From contig RPRC01000293.1 in assembly GCA_003857395.1 (NCBI GenBank), positions 1 through 6,396 on the forward strand: 6,396 nucleotides of DNA, in the 5' to 3' direction. The notes beneath the pieces are model-generated. The model was not told the origin of the DNA, did no database searches, and was given only the letters and a program-made list of their open reading frames with translations. Of this stretch, positions 1-5,803 are shown one piece after another (position 1 is the stretch's first letter; each line of letters opens with the position of its first letter). Both the position numbers and the translations under genes were made by a program. Source of the stretch: Geobacter sp. Lineage in GTDB: Bacteria; Desulfobacterota; Desulfuromonadia; Geobacterales; Geobacteraceae.

Positions 1-465
1 ATAACGTATGATGCCTTTCTTGTCGATAATTACCGTTCGTCTCGAAAAAAACGGCAGGTTTTCGGGTTGTGCGTCGAAGAGAACCCCCAGATATGCGCTG
101 ACGTTGGATAGTAACGGGATTGTCAGCCCTAGATTGTCCTTCCAATAGCGTAAGATTGTTACATCATCACGGCTGACACCCACGACCTGGGTGTTGAAGC
201 GCTCATAGAGGTAGAGGTTCCTCTGATGGCCCTCCATTTCTTCCGTTCAGATTGGGGTATACGCTGCAGGAAAAAATGTGATAATCACATTGTGTCTGCC
301 GTAGTACTCCTGGCCGTAATTAATCAGTCGGTCTTGAGTGGAAGCCAGGCTGAAATTGATGATCGGGCCGCCGATCAGTGACGGACTATTTTCCGCGGCC
401 CCAGCGTAAGTAATAGGGTGAAAAAGCACAACAAAAAGGAAAGCTGAAACCCATACTTTTATCAT
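1..465 (-). CDS. Exported selenocysteine-containing peroxiredoxin (AhpC/TSA family), 3' end outside window
   Basis: Predicted to reduce hydrogen peroxide or organic hydroperoxides outside the cytoplasm. The start ATG (465-463) has AAAGGAG five bases upstream; a longer in-frame start at 564 lacks this and would bury the signal peptide. Residues 1-23 are a signal peptide (hydrophobic 6-15, likely cleavage near AGA-AEN), with no lipobox cysteine. The fold follows: strand NVIITFF (59-65), active-site loop PAAYTPI (66-72), then in-frame TGA as residue 73, then TEEMEG, VVGVSRDD (94-101), IPLLSN (116-121) and SRRTVIIDKKG (141-151), with the conserved Arg at 142/143. The peroxiredoxin signature PxxxTxxC places the peroxidatic Cys exactly at the TGA, so I read it as Sec. 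A plain TGA stop would leave 72 residues with no catalytic site, while all family blocks continue in the same frame. No cysteine occurs in the 155 visible residues, so there is no resolving Cys at the PrxQ position (residue 78 is Glu). Only the last portion of the protein is missing. Confidence 0.88.
205..237 (-). promoter_or_regulatory. Candidate bacterial SECIS element for Sec73
   Basis: On the minus-strand mRNA, starting 10 nt after the UGA, a 7-bp lower stem AUGGAGG/CCUCUAU (one G-U pair; plus-strand 231-237 with 205-211) encloses an asymmetric internal loop. Above it is an upper hairpin AGAG-GAAC-CUCU (213-224). The apical loop begins with G and lies 26 nt after the UGA. As I recall, bacterial SECIS models want a small apical loop with a G among its first two bases, 16-37 nt behind the UGA, and this fits. 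SelB would bind here to deliver Sec-tRNA. The folding was done by eye. Confidence 0.65.
247..249 (-). other. In-frame TGA read as selenocysteine (Sec73)
   Basis: The minus-strand codons read Pro-Ile-TGA-Thr-Glu-Glu-Met. In AhpC/TSA peroxiredoxins the same place reads Thr-Pro-x-Cys-Thr-x-Glu. The recoded codon therefore replaces the peroxidatic cysteine and no other residue, which is the usual pattern for Cys/Sec homologues. Sec-containing peroxiredoxins are known from anaerobic bacteria, including Eubacterium acidaminophilum and delta-proteobacteria. A nonsense mutation or sequencing error is the alternative. It is less likely because the downstream 82 codons are intact and a SECIS-like hairpin follows. 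Confidence 0.88.
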
Positions 466-470
466 AGCGA

Positions 471-477
471 CTCCTTT
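471..477 (-). promoter_or_regulatory. Shine-Dalgarno site fixing the peroxiredoxin start
   Basis: AAAGGAG on the minus strand, five bases before the ATG at 465. It selects this start over the upstream in-frame ATGs, and it leaves the signal peptide at the true N-terminus. Confidence 0.75.
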
Positions 478-484
478 CTCTGTA

Positions 485-695
485 GTTTCCATCCGGGGAG
501 TCTCGGTATAGGCTGGGCTGGAACTTCCCCGAAGCCTCTCGTAATCGGTCATCACCTGAGACACAGATCAGGCAACCTGCTGGAGTCAGACGCTTTCCTT
601 ACTGTCGCTGTCGTACCATGAAGCCGTACGAGAGACTCCGGGAAAGCCCCATCCCAACGGGGGATAGCACTATTTTGGAGTTTCCGGATGGAAAC
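485..695 (-). ncRNA. Long hairpin, candidate structured 5' leader RNA of the selenoprotein gene
   Basis: Two inverted arms enclose this stretch. The outer arms are a perfect 12-bp match: GTTTCCATCCGG at 485-496 and CCGGATGGAAAC at 684-695. The inner arms are 512-543 and 627-658. Read as minus-strand RNA, 31 of 32 inner positions can pair: 25 Watson-Crick and 6 G-U, with one A-G mismatch. Three more pairs (546-548 with 624-626) extend the helix after a 2-nt bulge, and 508-511 can pair with 671-674. On the plus strand the same six G-U sites would be A-C mismatches, so the structure favours minus-strand RNA. The outer helix ends about 8 nt before the Shine-Dalgarno of the peroxiredoxin gene, so folding could affect ribosome access. 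It matches no riboswitch class I can recognise. It could instead be an inverted-repeat mobile remnant. Positions 696-932 beside it contain no gene that I can support. Confidence 0.45.
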
Positions 696-919
696 AATGT
701 AGTAGTAGAACACTATCGTATATTTCACTGATTGCAACGACCCTCCGAACAAGGGATACGGCAACATCTCACCGCTTAGCTGTCGATATATGGAAATGTC
801 GGCTGCGTTGGGAAGTTCCGGTTGAAAATTATCCGTTCAGCGATAGTCTGAGATTAGAAATTGGTACAGCAGTTGGTTGTTTCATGACTAGTTTGTATGG
901 AAAGGCCTGCGAACAACAT

Positions 920-925
920 AAGGAG
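920..925 (+). promoter_or_regulatory. Shine-Dalgarno site fixing the peptidase T-like start
   Basis: AAGGAG lies seven bases before the ATG at 933. The in-frame ATG at 897 has no comparable site, so the shorter start is preferred. Confidence 0.7.
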
Positions 926-932
926 TACTGCG

Positions 933-2255
933 ATGAACGATGAGGACTTGGCCGATTTTCTGGGAAAAGAGGTGGTGGAACGATTTTGCTGCTATGCGAG
1001 AGTGAACACCGCAAGTTGTGAAGAAAGCAAAACCAGTCCGTCCACGTCTTCCCAGCTGGACCTGGCACGAATGCTCAAGACTGAGCTTCTGGCGTTGGGC
1101 GTTTCCGCTGTGACACTTGACGAGTACGGATATGTCTATGCAAAGGTGCCTGCTTCTCCTGGCATAACGACAGCACCGCTATCACTGCTGGCGCATATGG
1201 ATACATCGCCTTCCGAATCAGGCGAGAACGTTTGTCCGGTGCTGCATGAAAACTACGATGGCGGATTAATCACTTTTGCCGACGACCCGACCCTGTGCCT
1301 GTCGCCGGAGGACTCTCTTGAACTTCTGCTGTTCAAGGGCGAAACCATTATCACGGCCTCGGGTAAAACCCTGCTTGGAGCGGACAATAAAGCCGGCATT
1401 GCGGAGATCATGACGGTTCTGTCTGCATATTCATGTTTCCCCGATCTCGTTCATCCGGAACTCCGAATCGTCTTTACGCCTGACGAGGAGGTTGGTCGCG
1501 GTACGGAACACATTGATGTACAGATGCTGGGACAGGTTGCTTTTACCGTGGATGGTGGAATGATTGGCGAAATTGATACGGAGTGCTTCCATGCTCTGCA
1601 AGCTGTGGTTGAATTCAGGGGGAGGAATGTTCATCCCGGGTATGCCAAAAACAGAATGATCAACGCCGGGCAGATCGCGGCCCGCTTCGCGGCCGCCCTG
1701 CCTGAGTTTGCGGCGCCTGAATACACCGAGGGTCGGGAGGGTTTCTTTCATCTCACCCGCATCGAAGGAGAAGAGAAACGGGCAACCCTAACGTATATCC
1801 TGCGTGACTTCGACGGAACAGCGAACCAGCGTCGTGTCGAGTTTCTTGAGAGGCTGAGGGAAGCTTTTGTCCTGCGCTACCCGGGACTCGGTGTCGAGCT
1901 TTCCGTCACGGAACAGTATCGGAATATGGGTGAGATACTGGATCAATATCCGGACATTGTCGTCTTGGCAGAGCAGGCCATGACCATGGCCGGAGTGGAA
2001 CCGGTACGTAAATCAGTCCGTGGCGGAACCGACGGAGCCAGGCTCTGCTTCATGGGACTGCCCACGCCCAACCTCTTTACCGGCGGTATGCTTTTCCACT
2101 CCCGAAAGGAGTGGATCGCGGTTCCTGCCATGCAAAAGGCCTGCGAAGTGCTGGTAAAACTCTGCGGCTTGTATGCGGGAACTGCTATTACGGCATCGCG
2201 GCCAACGAGTGTGATTGATGCGAAGTTAGGATGTTTTGTACCAGAAACTTGCTGA
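933..2255 (+). CDS. Peptidase T-like metallopeptidase (M20 family, M20B type)
   Basis: A cytoplasmic di-zinc aminopeptidase, probably acting on tripeptides or other short peptides. The 440 residues carry all M20 metal and catalytic motifs in order: LLAHMDTS (His88, Asp90), GKTLLGADNKAGIAE (bridging Asp151), IVFTPDEEVGRG (general base Glu185, ligand Glu186), AFTVDGGMIGE (Asp207), RGGTDGAR (363-370) and LFTGGMLFHSRKEW (His389). GADNKAG, FTPDEEVGRG and VDGGxxGE are typical of the PepT branch rather than of DapE or ArgE. The middle (about 216-325) corresponds to the dimerisation domain. E. coli PepT is about 408 residues, and the extra length here is partly a C-terminal tail after about residue 416 that has no family look. 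No signal peptide is present. No partner gene lies in the same direction before the intron, so it appears to be transcribed alone. Substrate specificity cannot be read from the sequence, so I give no gene symbol. Confidence 0.9.
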   Translation: MNDEDLADFLGKEVVERFCCYARVNTASCEESKTSPSTSSQLDLARMLKTELLALGVSAVTLDEYGYVYAKVPASPGITTAPLSLLAHMDTSPSESGENVCPVLHENYDGGLITFADDPTLCLSPEDSLELLLFKGETIITASGKTLLGADNKAGIAEIMTVLSAYSCFPDLVHPELRIVFTPDEEVGRGTEHIDVQMLGQVAFTVDGGMIGEIDTECFHALQAVVEFRGRNVHPGYAKNRMINAGQIAARFAAALPEFAAPEYTEGREGFFHLTRIEGEEKRATLTYILRDFDGTANQRRVEFLERLREAFVLRYPGLGVELSVTEQYRNMGEILDQYPDIVVLAEQAMTMAGVEPVRKSVRGGTDGARLCFMGLPTPNLFTGGMLFHSRKEWIAVPAMQKACEVLVKLCGLYAGTAITASRPTSVIDAKLGCFVPETC

Positions 2256-2837
2256 CTCTCAAACTCTCCGGCTCATCCCCGTTTCGCGCCAAGCAAAGCT
2301 TGGCGTATCTTGCAGGGTGAAAGTCCCTGTCGGGTAAGGGTTAGCCACCCACCCGTATCGAGTCTTGCGCCTGTGGCGGAGTCGGGAAGTTTCCGGCGAA
2401 CAAAGCAGGTGAAGCGTAGACAGAGAATCCTGTAGGCCGTAGGGGAGTCCGCGCTCCCTGAAGTGCTGGTACAGCTTCGAAAGAGGGATGTTGCGGATGC
2501 CGAGGGCTTAACGGGCTCCGAAGGCAACACGATTCCATCCGCAATTGGCGAGGATGGATAGATCCGTCGGAGTCCACAGGCCATGGCATGCAGGAAGAGA
2601 TACGCCAGGAACTTGGGAAGCCCCATTGACTCCTGCCGGTTGGAAAGGTCGCAGCAAGGTATACGGTTACTGAGGCACGTACCGGGGAAACCCTGAAACA
2701 TGTTAGACCGGAACCTGACGAGCGGCACGGAACACCGAAACAGGGAGGCGAGGTATAACCGTGAAAGGGTAAGCCCGCCGTATGTCCTTGGGGTGTCTTA
2801 TCAGGCATAGTACTCTGAGCGCGGGAAAGCCGCGTAC

Positions 2838-4202
2838 ATGGGGAAGGACCTGACGGAAGTACGTAGCCCGCAAAGGAAACTTATGCCGGACATAGTAGGA
2901 CTGGAACAACATAAGCCAACCTCACTGCGGGGAATAGCAGAGAAGGCGAAAGCCGGCAAGCAACACCGCTTTCGTGACCTCTACCGGGAGCTGACCGCCG
3001 AATATCTGCTGCGCTGCTGGCCCTTCCTGAATAAGGACGCCGCCAGTGGAGTAGACAGAGTAACAGCGGATGAATATGCGAAAGATCTGCATGTCAACAT
3101 TCAGCGACTAGCAGAGCGACTGAAAGAAAAGAAGTACCGGGCAAAACTGGTTCGGCGTGTCTGGATTCCCAAGGAAAACGGGAAAGAAAGACCGCTGGGG
3201 ATACCGGCGCTTGAAGACAAACTTTTGCAGCTGGCATGTGCGAAGCTGTTGACTGCCATCTATGAGCAGGACTTTCTGGATAGCAGTTACGGGTATCGTC
3301 CCGGAAGAAGTGCGAAGCATGCGGTCCAAGACCTCACCTTTGACCTTCAATACGGGAGCTATGGATATATTGTAGAGGCCGATGTCAAAGGCTTCTTTGA
3401 CAATATGGACCATGACTGGCTGTTGAAGATGCTGAGTTTGCGGATAGACGACCGGGCCTTCCTCAACCTGATCCGGAAATGGCTGAAAGCCGGCATACTG
3501 GAAACCGATGGCACCATCATCAATCCTGACACCGGCACCCCGCAAGGGGGAATCATCTCGCCGGTCCTGGCCAACGTGTATCTGCACTTTGCCCTGGACC
3601 TCTGGTTCGAGAGGGTCGTTAAACCCCAATGCGTGGGCGAAGCGATGATATGTCGCTATGCCGACGATTGGGTTTGCGCCTTCCAACTACGGGATGACGC
3701 GCAGCGGTTTTACCGAGAGCTTCCGAAACGGCTGGAGAAATTCCAGCTTGAGACAGCCCCCGAGAAGACGCAAATAGTGCGATTCAGCCGTTTTCACGCC
3801 GGGATGGAGCGGCGTTTCACCTTTCTTGGTTTTGAATTCTTCTGGATGAGAGACCGGGAAGGGGTGTCGCGCGTCAAGCGGCGCACCTCGCGCAAGAAAT
3901 TGCAGGGTGCCGTAAAACGGATGAAAGAATGGATCAAGTCAAACCGACACTTACCTGGCGGTGAATTCTTCAAAACACTGAACGCAAAGTTGGCGGGGCA
4001 CTACAATTACTACGGAATGAGAGGAAACTTTATATCGCTGAAAATCTTCTTCAGGGTTGCGAGAGGGTCGGCGTTTAAATGGCTCAATCGAAGAGGAGGC
4101 AAGCGGAATAGTTTCACCTGGCCGCAATTTGACCGGATACTCGACCGTGTAAAGATAAAGTGGCCGCGCATAACTGAAGTCAGCCGGAGAAGATACGCTT
4201 GA
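2838..4202 (+). CDS. ltrA: Group II intron reverse transcriptase/maturase
   Basis: Multifunctional intron protein: the maturase helps the intron RNA fold and splice, and the reverse transcriptase copies it at the target. The 454 residues show the N-terminal RT blocks (ASGVDRVTADEY 69-80; RRVWIPKENGKERPLGIPALEDK 106-128), catalytic Asp182 in EADVKGFFDN, GTPQGGIISPVLANVYLH (233-250) and the catalytic YADD (274-277). Next come the thumb and maturase X domain, with GHYNYYGMRGNF (387-398) and WLNRRGGKRNSFTW (415-428). It ends soon after, with no zinc-finger HNH endonuclease domain, as in the bacterial lineages that lack En. ATG 2838 is the longest start but has a poor ribosome site. ATG 2883 (residue 16) has AAAGGA five bases before it and may be the real start. 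No frameshift or stop interrupts the protein, so it appears intact. Confidence 0.93.
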   Translation: MGKDLTEVRSPQRKLMPDIVGLEQHKPTSLRGIAEKAKAGKQHRFRDLYRELTAEYLLRCWPFLNKDAASGVDRVTADEYAKDLHVNIQRLAERLKEKKYRAKLVRRVWIPKENGKERPLGIPALEDKLLQLACAKLLTAIYEQDFLDSSYGYRPGRSAKHAVQDLTFDLQYGSYGYIVEADVKGFFDNMDHDWLLKMLSLRIDDRAFLNLIRKWLKAGILETDGTIINPDTGTPQGGIISPVLANVYLHFALDLWFERVVKPQCVGEAMICRYADDWVCAFQLRDDAQRFYRELPKRLEKFQLETAPEKTQIVRFSRFHAGMERRFTFLGFEFFWMRDREGVSRVKRRTSRKKLQGAVKRMKEWIKSNRHLPGGEFFKTLNAKLAGHYNYYGMRGNFISLKIFFRVARGSAFKWLNRRGGKRNSFTWPQFDRILDRVKIKWPRITEVSRRRYA

Positions 4203-4237
4203 AAGCTACGCTTTACGCGGAAGCGAGTACAACCGAG

Positions 4238-4307
4238 GAACCGGATGCGGGAAAACCGCACGTCCGGGACTGTGCGGGGGGCGCCGGGTAACCGGCATTC
4301 CTACCGC
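4238..4307 (+). ncRNA. Group II intron domains V and VI
   Basis: Domain V spans 4238-4270: a lower stem around CCGGAT/GTCCGG, the two-base AC bulge (4260-4261), and an upper stem GCGG/CCGC capped by GAAAA. Domain VI spans 4274-4307: GCGG/CCGC base, GGG/CCT, and an upper GCCGG-GTAA-CCGGC hairpin, with A4303 bulged as the branch-point adenosine. The base of domain V reads GAAC opposite GGAC, so the positions of the usual AGC triad are AAC with two non-canonical pairs. Confidence 0.75.
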
Positions 4308-4328
4308 GGAGCCATTCCTGCGGTTTTT
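4304..4328 (+). terminator. Rho-independent terminator at the intron 3' boundary
   Basis: CCGCGGA and TCC-T-GCGG form a 7-bp stem with one bulged T and a GCCAT loop, followed directly by TTTTT (4324-4328). The 5' arm uses the same bases that close intron domain VI, so terminator and domain VI cannot form at once. It would stop read-through from the intron into the DUF2238 gene. Confidence 0.6.
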
Positions 4329-4400
4329 CCCTCCTACTGCGAGGGGGCTTGCACCAGTGGCAGTAAGACAGCTAGTCTCCTGAGGCTGAAAGAAAGAACT

Positions 4401-4429
4401 TTGAATTGTCTGCCCGGTTCTGGTAACAG
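4401..4429 (+). promoter_or_regulatory. Weak candidate sigma70-like promoter for the DUF2238 gene
   Basis: TTGAAT (4401-4406), a 17-bp spacer, then TAACAG (4424-4429) preceded by TGG as an extended -10. Only 4/6 and 3/6 bases match consensus. It lies after the terminator and 30 bp before the gene, which is the expected place. Confidence 0.25.
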
Positions 4430-4458
4430 GTTTTTGCAGATGAGAAGGGGAGGGTGTT

Positions 4459-5112
4459 ATGTCAAAGAGTGAGCAACTGATTTTGTTGATCGCCGGATTC
4501 GGGCTGTTGATACTTTCAGGGATATCACCCTATGATAGGCTGACCTGGTGTTTGGAAGTGGCTCCGATTCTGATTGCCGTTCCTGTTTTGTTTCTAACCG
4601 GAAAACGTTTTCCCTTGACTGCACTTGCCTATCGCTTGGTTTTTCTCCACGCCTTGATACTCATGCTCGGAGGACATTACACCTATGCGCGAGTGCCTTT
4701 CGGCTTTTGGGTCCAGGAACTGTTCGATTTAAGCCGTAACCACTACGACCGCCTCGGACACTTGGCGCAGGGATTTGTCCCGGCCATCATCGCCCGGGAA
4801 TTGCTCCTTCGAACTTCGCCTCTTCGTCCGGGGAAATGGCTGTTTTTTCTGGTCACGTGTGTCTGCCTTGCCATCAGTGCCTGCTACGAATTTATTGAAT
4901 GGTGGGGTGCTCTCCTGGGGGGGGACGCGGCAACTGATTTTCTGGGTACGCAGGGTGATCCCTGGGATACCCAATGGGATATGTTTCTTGCCTTTATCGG
5001 GGCCATTATCGCCCAGCTTCTCCTTGAGCGCTGGCACGACCATGAGCTCCGGGAACTCGCGTGCAAAGAGGCGCCTGTCCTGTCAGCAGGTGAGAACGCA
5101 AAGCAGGTTTGA
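4459..5112 (+). CDS. DUF2238 / YjdF-like integral membrane protein
   Basis: A cytoplasmic-membrane protein of unknown biochemical role in the family of E. coli YjdF (about 209 residues; 217 here, so full length). About six membrane segments are visible, near residues 6-21, 33-48, 56-71, 103-117, 127-142 and 173-190. The family's conserved polar residues lie between and inside them: GGHYTYARVPFG (71-82), NHYDRLGHLAQGF (94-106) with PAIIARE (108-114), CYEFIEWW (142-149) and DFLGTQGDPWDTQWDM (160-175). This set of His, Asp, Glu and Arg around membrane edges resembles a catalytic or metal site, but no reaction is established. ATG 4459 is supported by GGGGAGGG about 4 bases upstream. The gene is separated from the intron by a terminator and from the Rieske gene by 145 bp holding a promoter, so it is probably its own transcription unit. 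Confidence 0.88.
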   Translation: MSKSEQLILLIAGFGLLILSGISPYDRLTWCLEVAPILIAVPVLFLTGKRFPLTALAYRLVFLHALILMLGGHYTYARVPFGFWVQELFDLSRNHYDRLGHLAQGFVPAIIARELLLRTSPLRPGKWLFFLVTCVCLAISACYEFIEWWGALLGGDAATDFLGTQGDPWDTQWDMFLAFIGAIIAQLLLERWHDHELRELACKEAPVLSAGENAKQV

Positions 5113-5138
5113 TGATCATCCCTTCGGTTGCAGGGGGG

Positions 5139-5166
5139 TTGTAATGATTCTGTGAGAATGTATACT
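5139..5166 (+). promoter_or_regulatory. Candidate sigma70-like promoter for the Rieske-cytochrome b operon
   Basis: TTGTAA (5139-5144), a 16-bp spacer, then TATACT (5161-5166), matching 4/6 and 5/6 of the -35 and -10 consensus. It lies 92 bp before the Rieske start. A 10-bp palindrome TTACTAGTAA (5186-5195) sits just after the expected start of transcription and could be an operator. Confidence 0.45.
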
Positions 5167-5257
5167 CGATACTGTCTATCAGCAGTTACTAGTAAAGTTG
5201 CCCATGATACTCGCGGGTAATGAAGGGTAGTGGCGGGACCTTTTCCAGGAGGGATTC

Positions 5258-5791
5258 ATGAACAGCACATCGCCGCTACCTGATGGCGGAGAGGAAACGA
5301 CGCGTCGGCAATTCCTGAAGACTTTTACGGCCGTCCTCGGCTTTTTCATCGCCCTTGTGTTGTCCGTGCCGCTACTGTCATCGCTGGTCGGCCCGATACT
5401 GAGACGCAAGAAAAACCAATGGACCAAGGTCGGGAAGCTTCCTGAGCTCAGTGCCAATCGTCCTGAAAAAATATCGTTCAGCGACCGGAACGAAGATGCC
5501 TATCTTCGAGAGGATGTTACCCGAGACGTCTGGGTGGTACGTCTGCCTTCCGGCGGGTTGGCGGTCTACTCTCCCATCTGCCCTCATTTGGGCTGTCACT
5601 ACAATTGGGATGCGGCCAGGGAATATTTCGTCTGTCCCTGCCACGAGAGTCATTTTGCCCTCGATGGTGCCGTGCTCGGAGGACCTGCGCCGCGACCGCT
5701 CGATACGCTTCCTGCCAAGATTGAAAACGGTGAACTGTACATCGAATGGGAGCGGTTTGAGCCCGGCACTACTCGGAAAATTCGTGTTTAG
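5258..5791 (+). CDS. Rieske [2Fe-2S] subunit of a cytochrome bc-type quinol oxidoreductase
   Basis: The high-potential iron-sulfur subunit, which takes the first electron from quinol at the outer face of the cytoplasmic membrane. Residues 15-21 (TRRQFLK) form a twin-arginine motif before the hydrophobic segment 22-46, which probably stays as a membrane anchor after Tat export. The cluster boxes are CPHLGC (108-113) and CPCHES (126-131). Ligands are Cys108, His110, Cys126 and His129; the disulfide pair is Cys113-Cys128. Box II departs from the common CPCHGSxY: Gly is Glu130, and the Tyr that hydrogen-bonds the cluster is Phe133, while the Ser (131) is kept. The GPAPRPLDTLPAKIENGELYI block (142-162) is the conserved proline loop and final strands. 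The length of 177 residues is normal for bacterial PetC/QcrA. AGGAGG lies five bases or so before ATG 5258. The cytochrome b gene follows after 12 bp, so the two are co-transcribed. Confidence 0.94.
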   Translation: MNSTSPLPDGGEETTRRQFLKTFTAVLGFFIALVLSVPLLSSLVGPILRRKKNQWTKVGKLPELSANRPEKISFSDRNEDAYLREDVTRDVWVVRLPSGGLAVYSPICPHLGCHYNWDAAREYFVCPCHESHFALDGAVLGGPAPRPLDTLPAKIENGELYIEWERFEPGTTRKIRV

Positions 5792-5803
5792 GAGAGTACT
5801 GAC

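Larger units (their letters stand above)
2281..4310 (+). mobile_element. Group II intron with maturase ORF in domain IV (ends approximate)
   Basis: A self-splicing retroelement inserted 25 bp after the peptidase stop codon. The proposed 5' end is GTTTCGCGCC at 2281, which is not the GUGYG consensus. It is followed by a perfect 8-bp hairpin (2287-2294 with 2298-2305) and the GCAGGGTGAAAGTCCCTG hairpin typical of domain I. About 550 nt of structured, non-coding sequence (domains I-III) precede the maturase. The domain IV closing part contains hairpin CGCTT/AAGCG near 4210-4225, and domains V and VI follow at 4238-4307. The 3' end is set at 4310 from the usual 7-8 nt after the bulged adenosine (4303) and could be off by a few bases. 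Joining the flanks near 2280 and 4309 would create a short GGCTC/GAGCC-type hairpin, so the target may have been a stem-loop. This last point is inference. Confidence 0.8.

Noticed and set aside
247..465. Reading the peroxiredoxin as a pseudogene broken by a stop codon
   Set aside because: The stop falls precisely on the catalytic Cys site, the frame is otherwise intact, and a SECIS-like hairpin follows, so selenocysteine is the simpler reading.
552..767. A 71-residue minus-strand open frame upstream of the peroxiredoxin
   Set aside because: It has no ribosome site or family resemblance, and it overlaps the hairpin arms, which explain the sequence better.
466..932. Possible tRNA, SRP RNA or known riboswitch (including cyclic-dinucleotide GEMM types) in the gap
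   Set aside because: None of the conserved motifs of these RNAs could be found on either strand.
2273..2808. Two overlapping minus-strand open frames of about 150 residues
   Set aside because: They lie in the structured RNA of intron domains I-III, are rich in Pro, Ser and Arg, and look like chance frames in GC-rich RNA sequence.
3108..3686. A 192-residue open frame on the minus strand
   Set aside because: It is antisense to the conserved reverse transcriptase blocks and has no recognisable protein features.
4245..4472. A 75-residue plus-strand open frame
   Set aside because: It starts inside domain V of the intron and runs through domain VI and the terminator, so it is not a gene.
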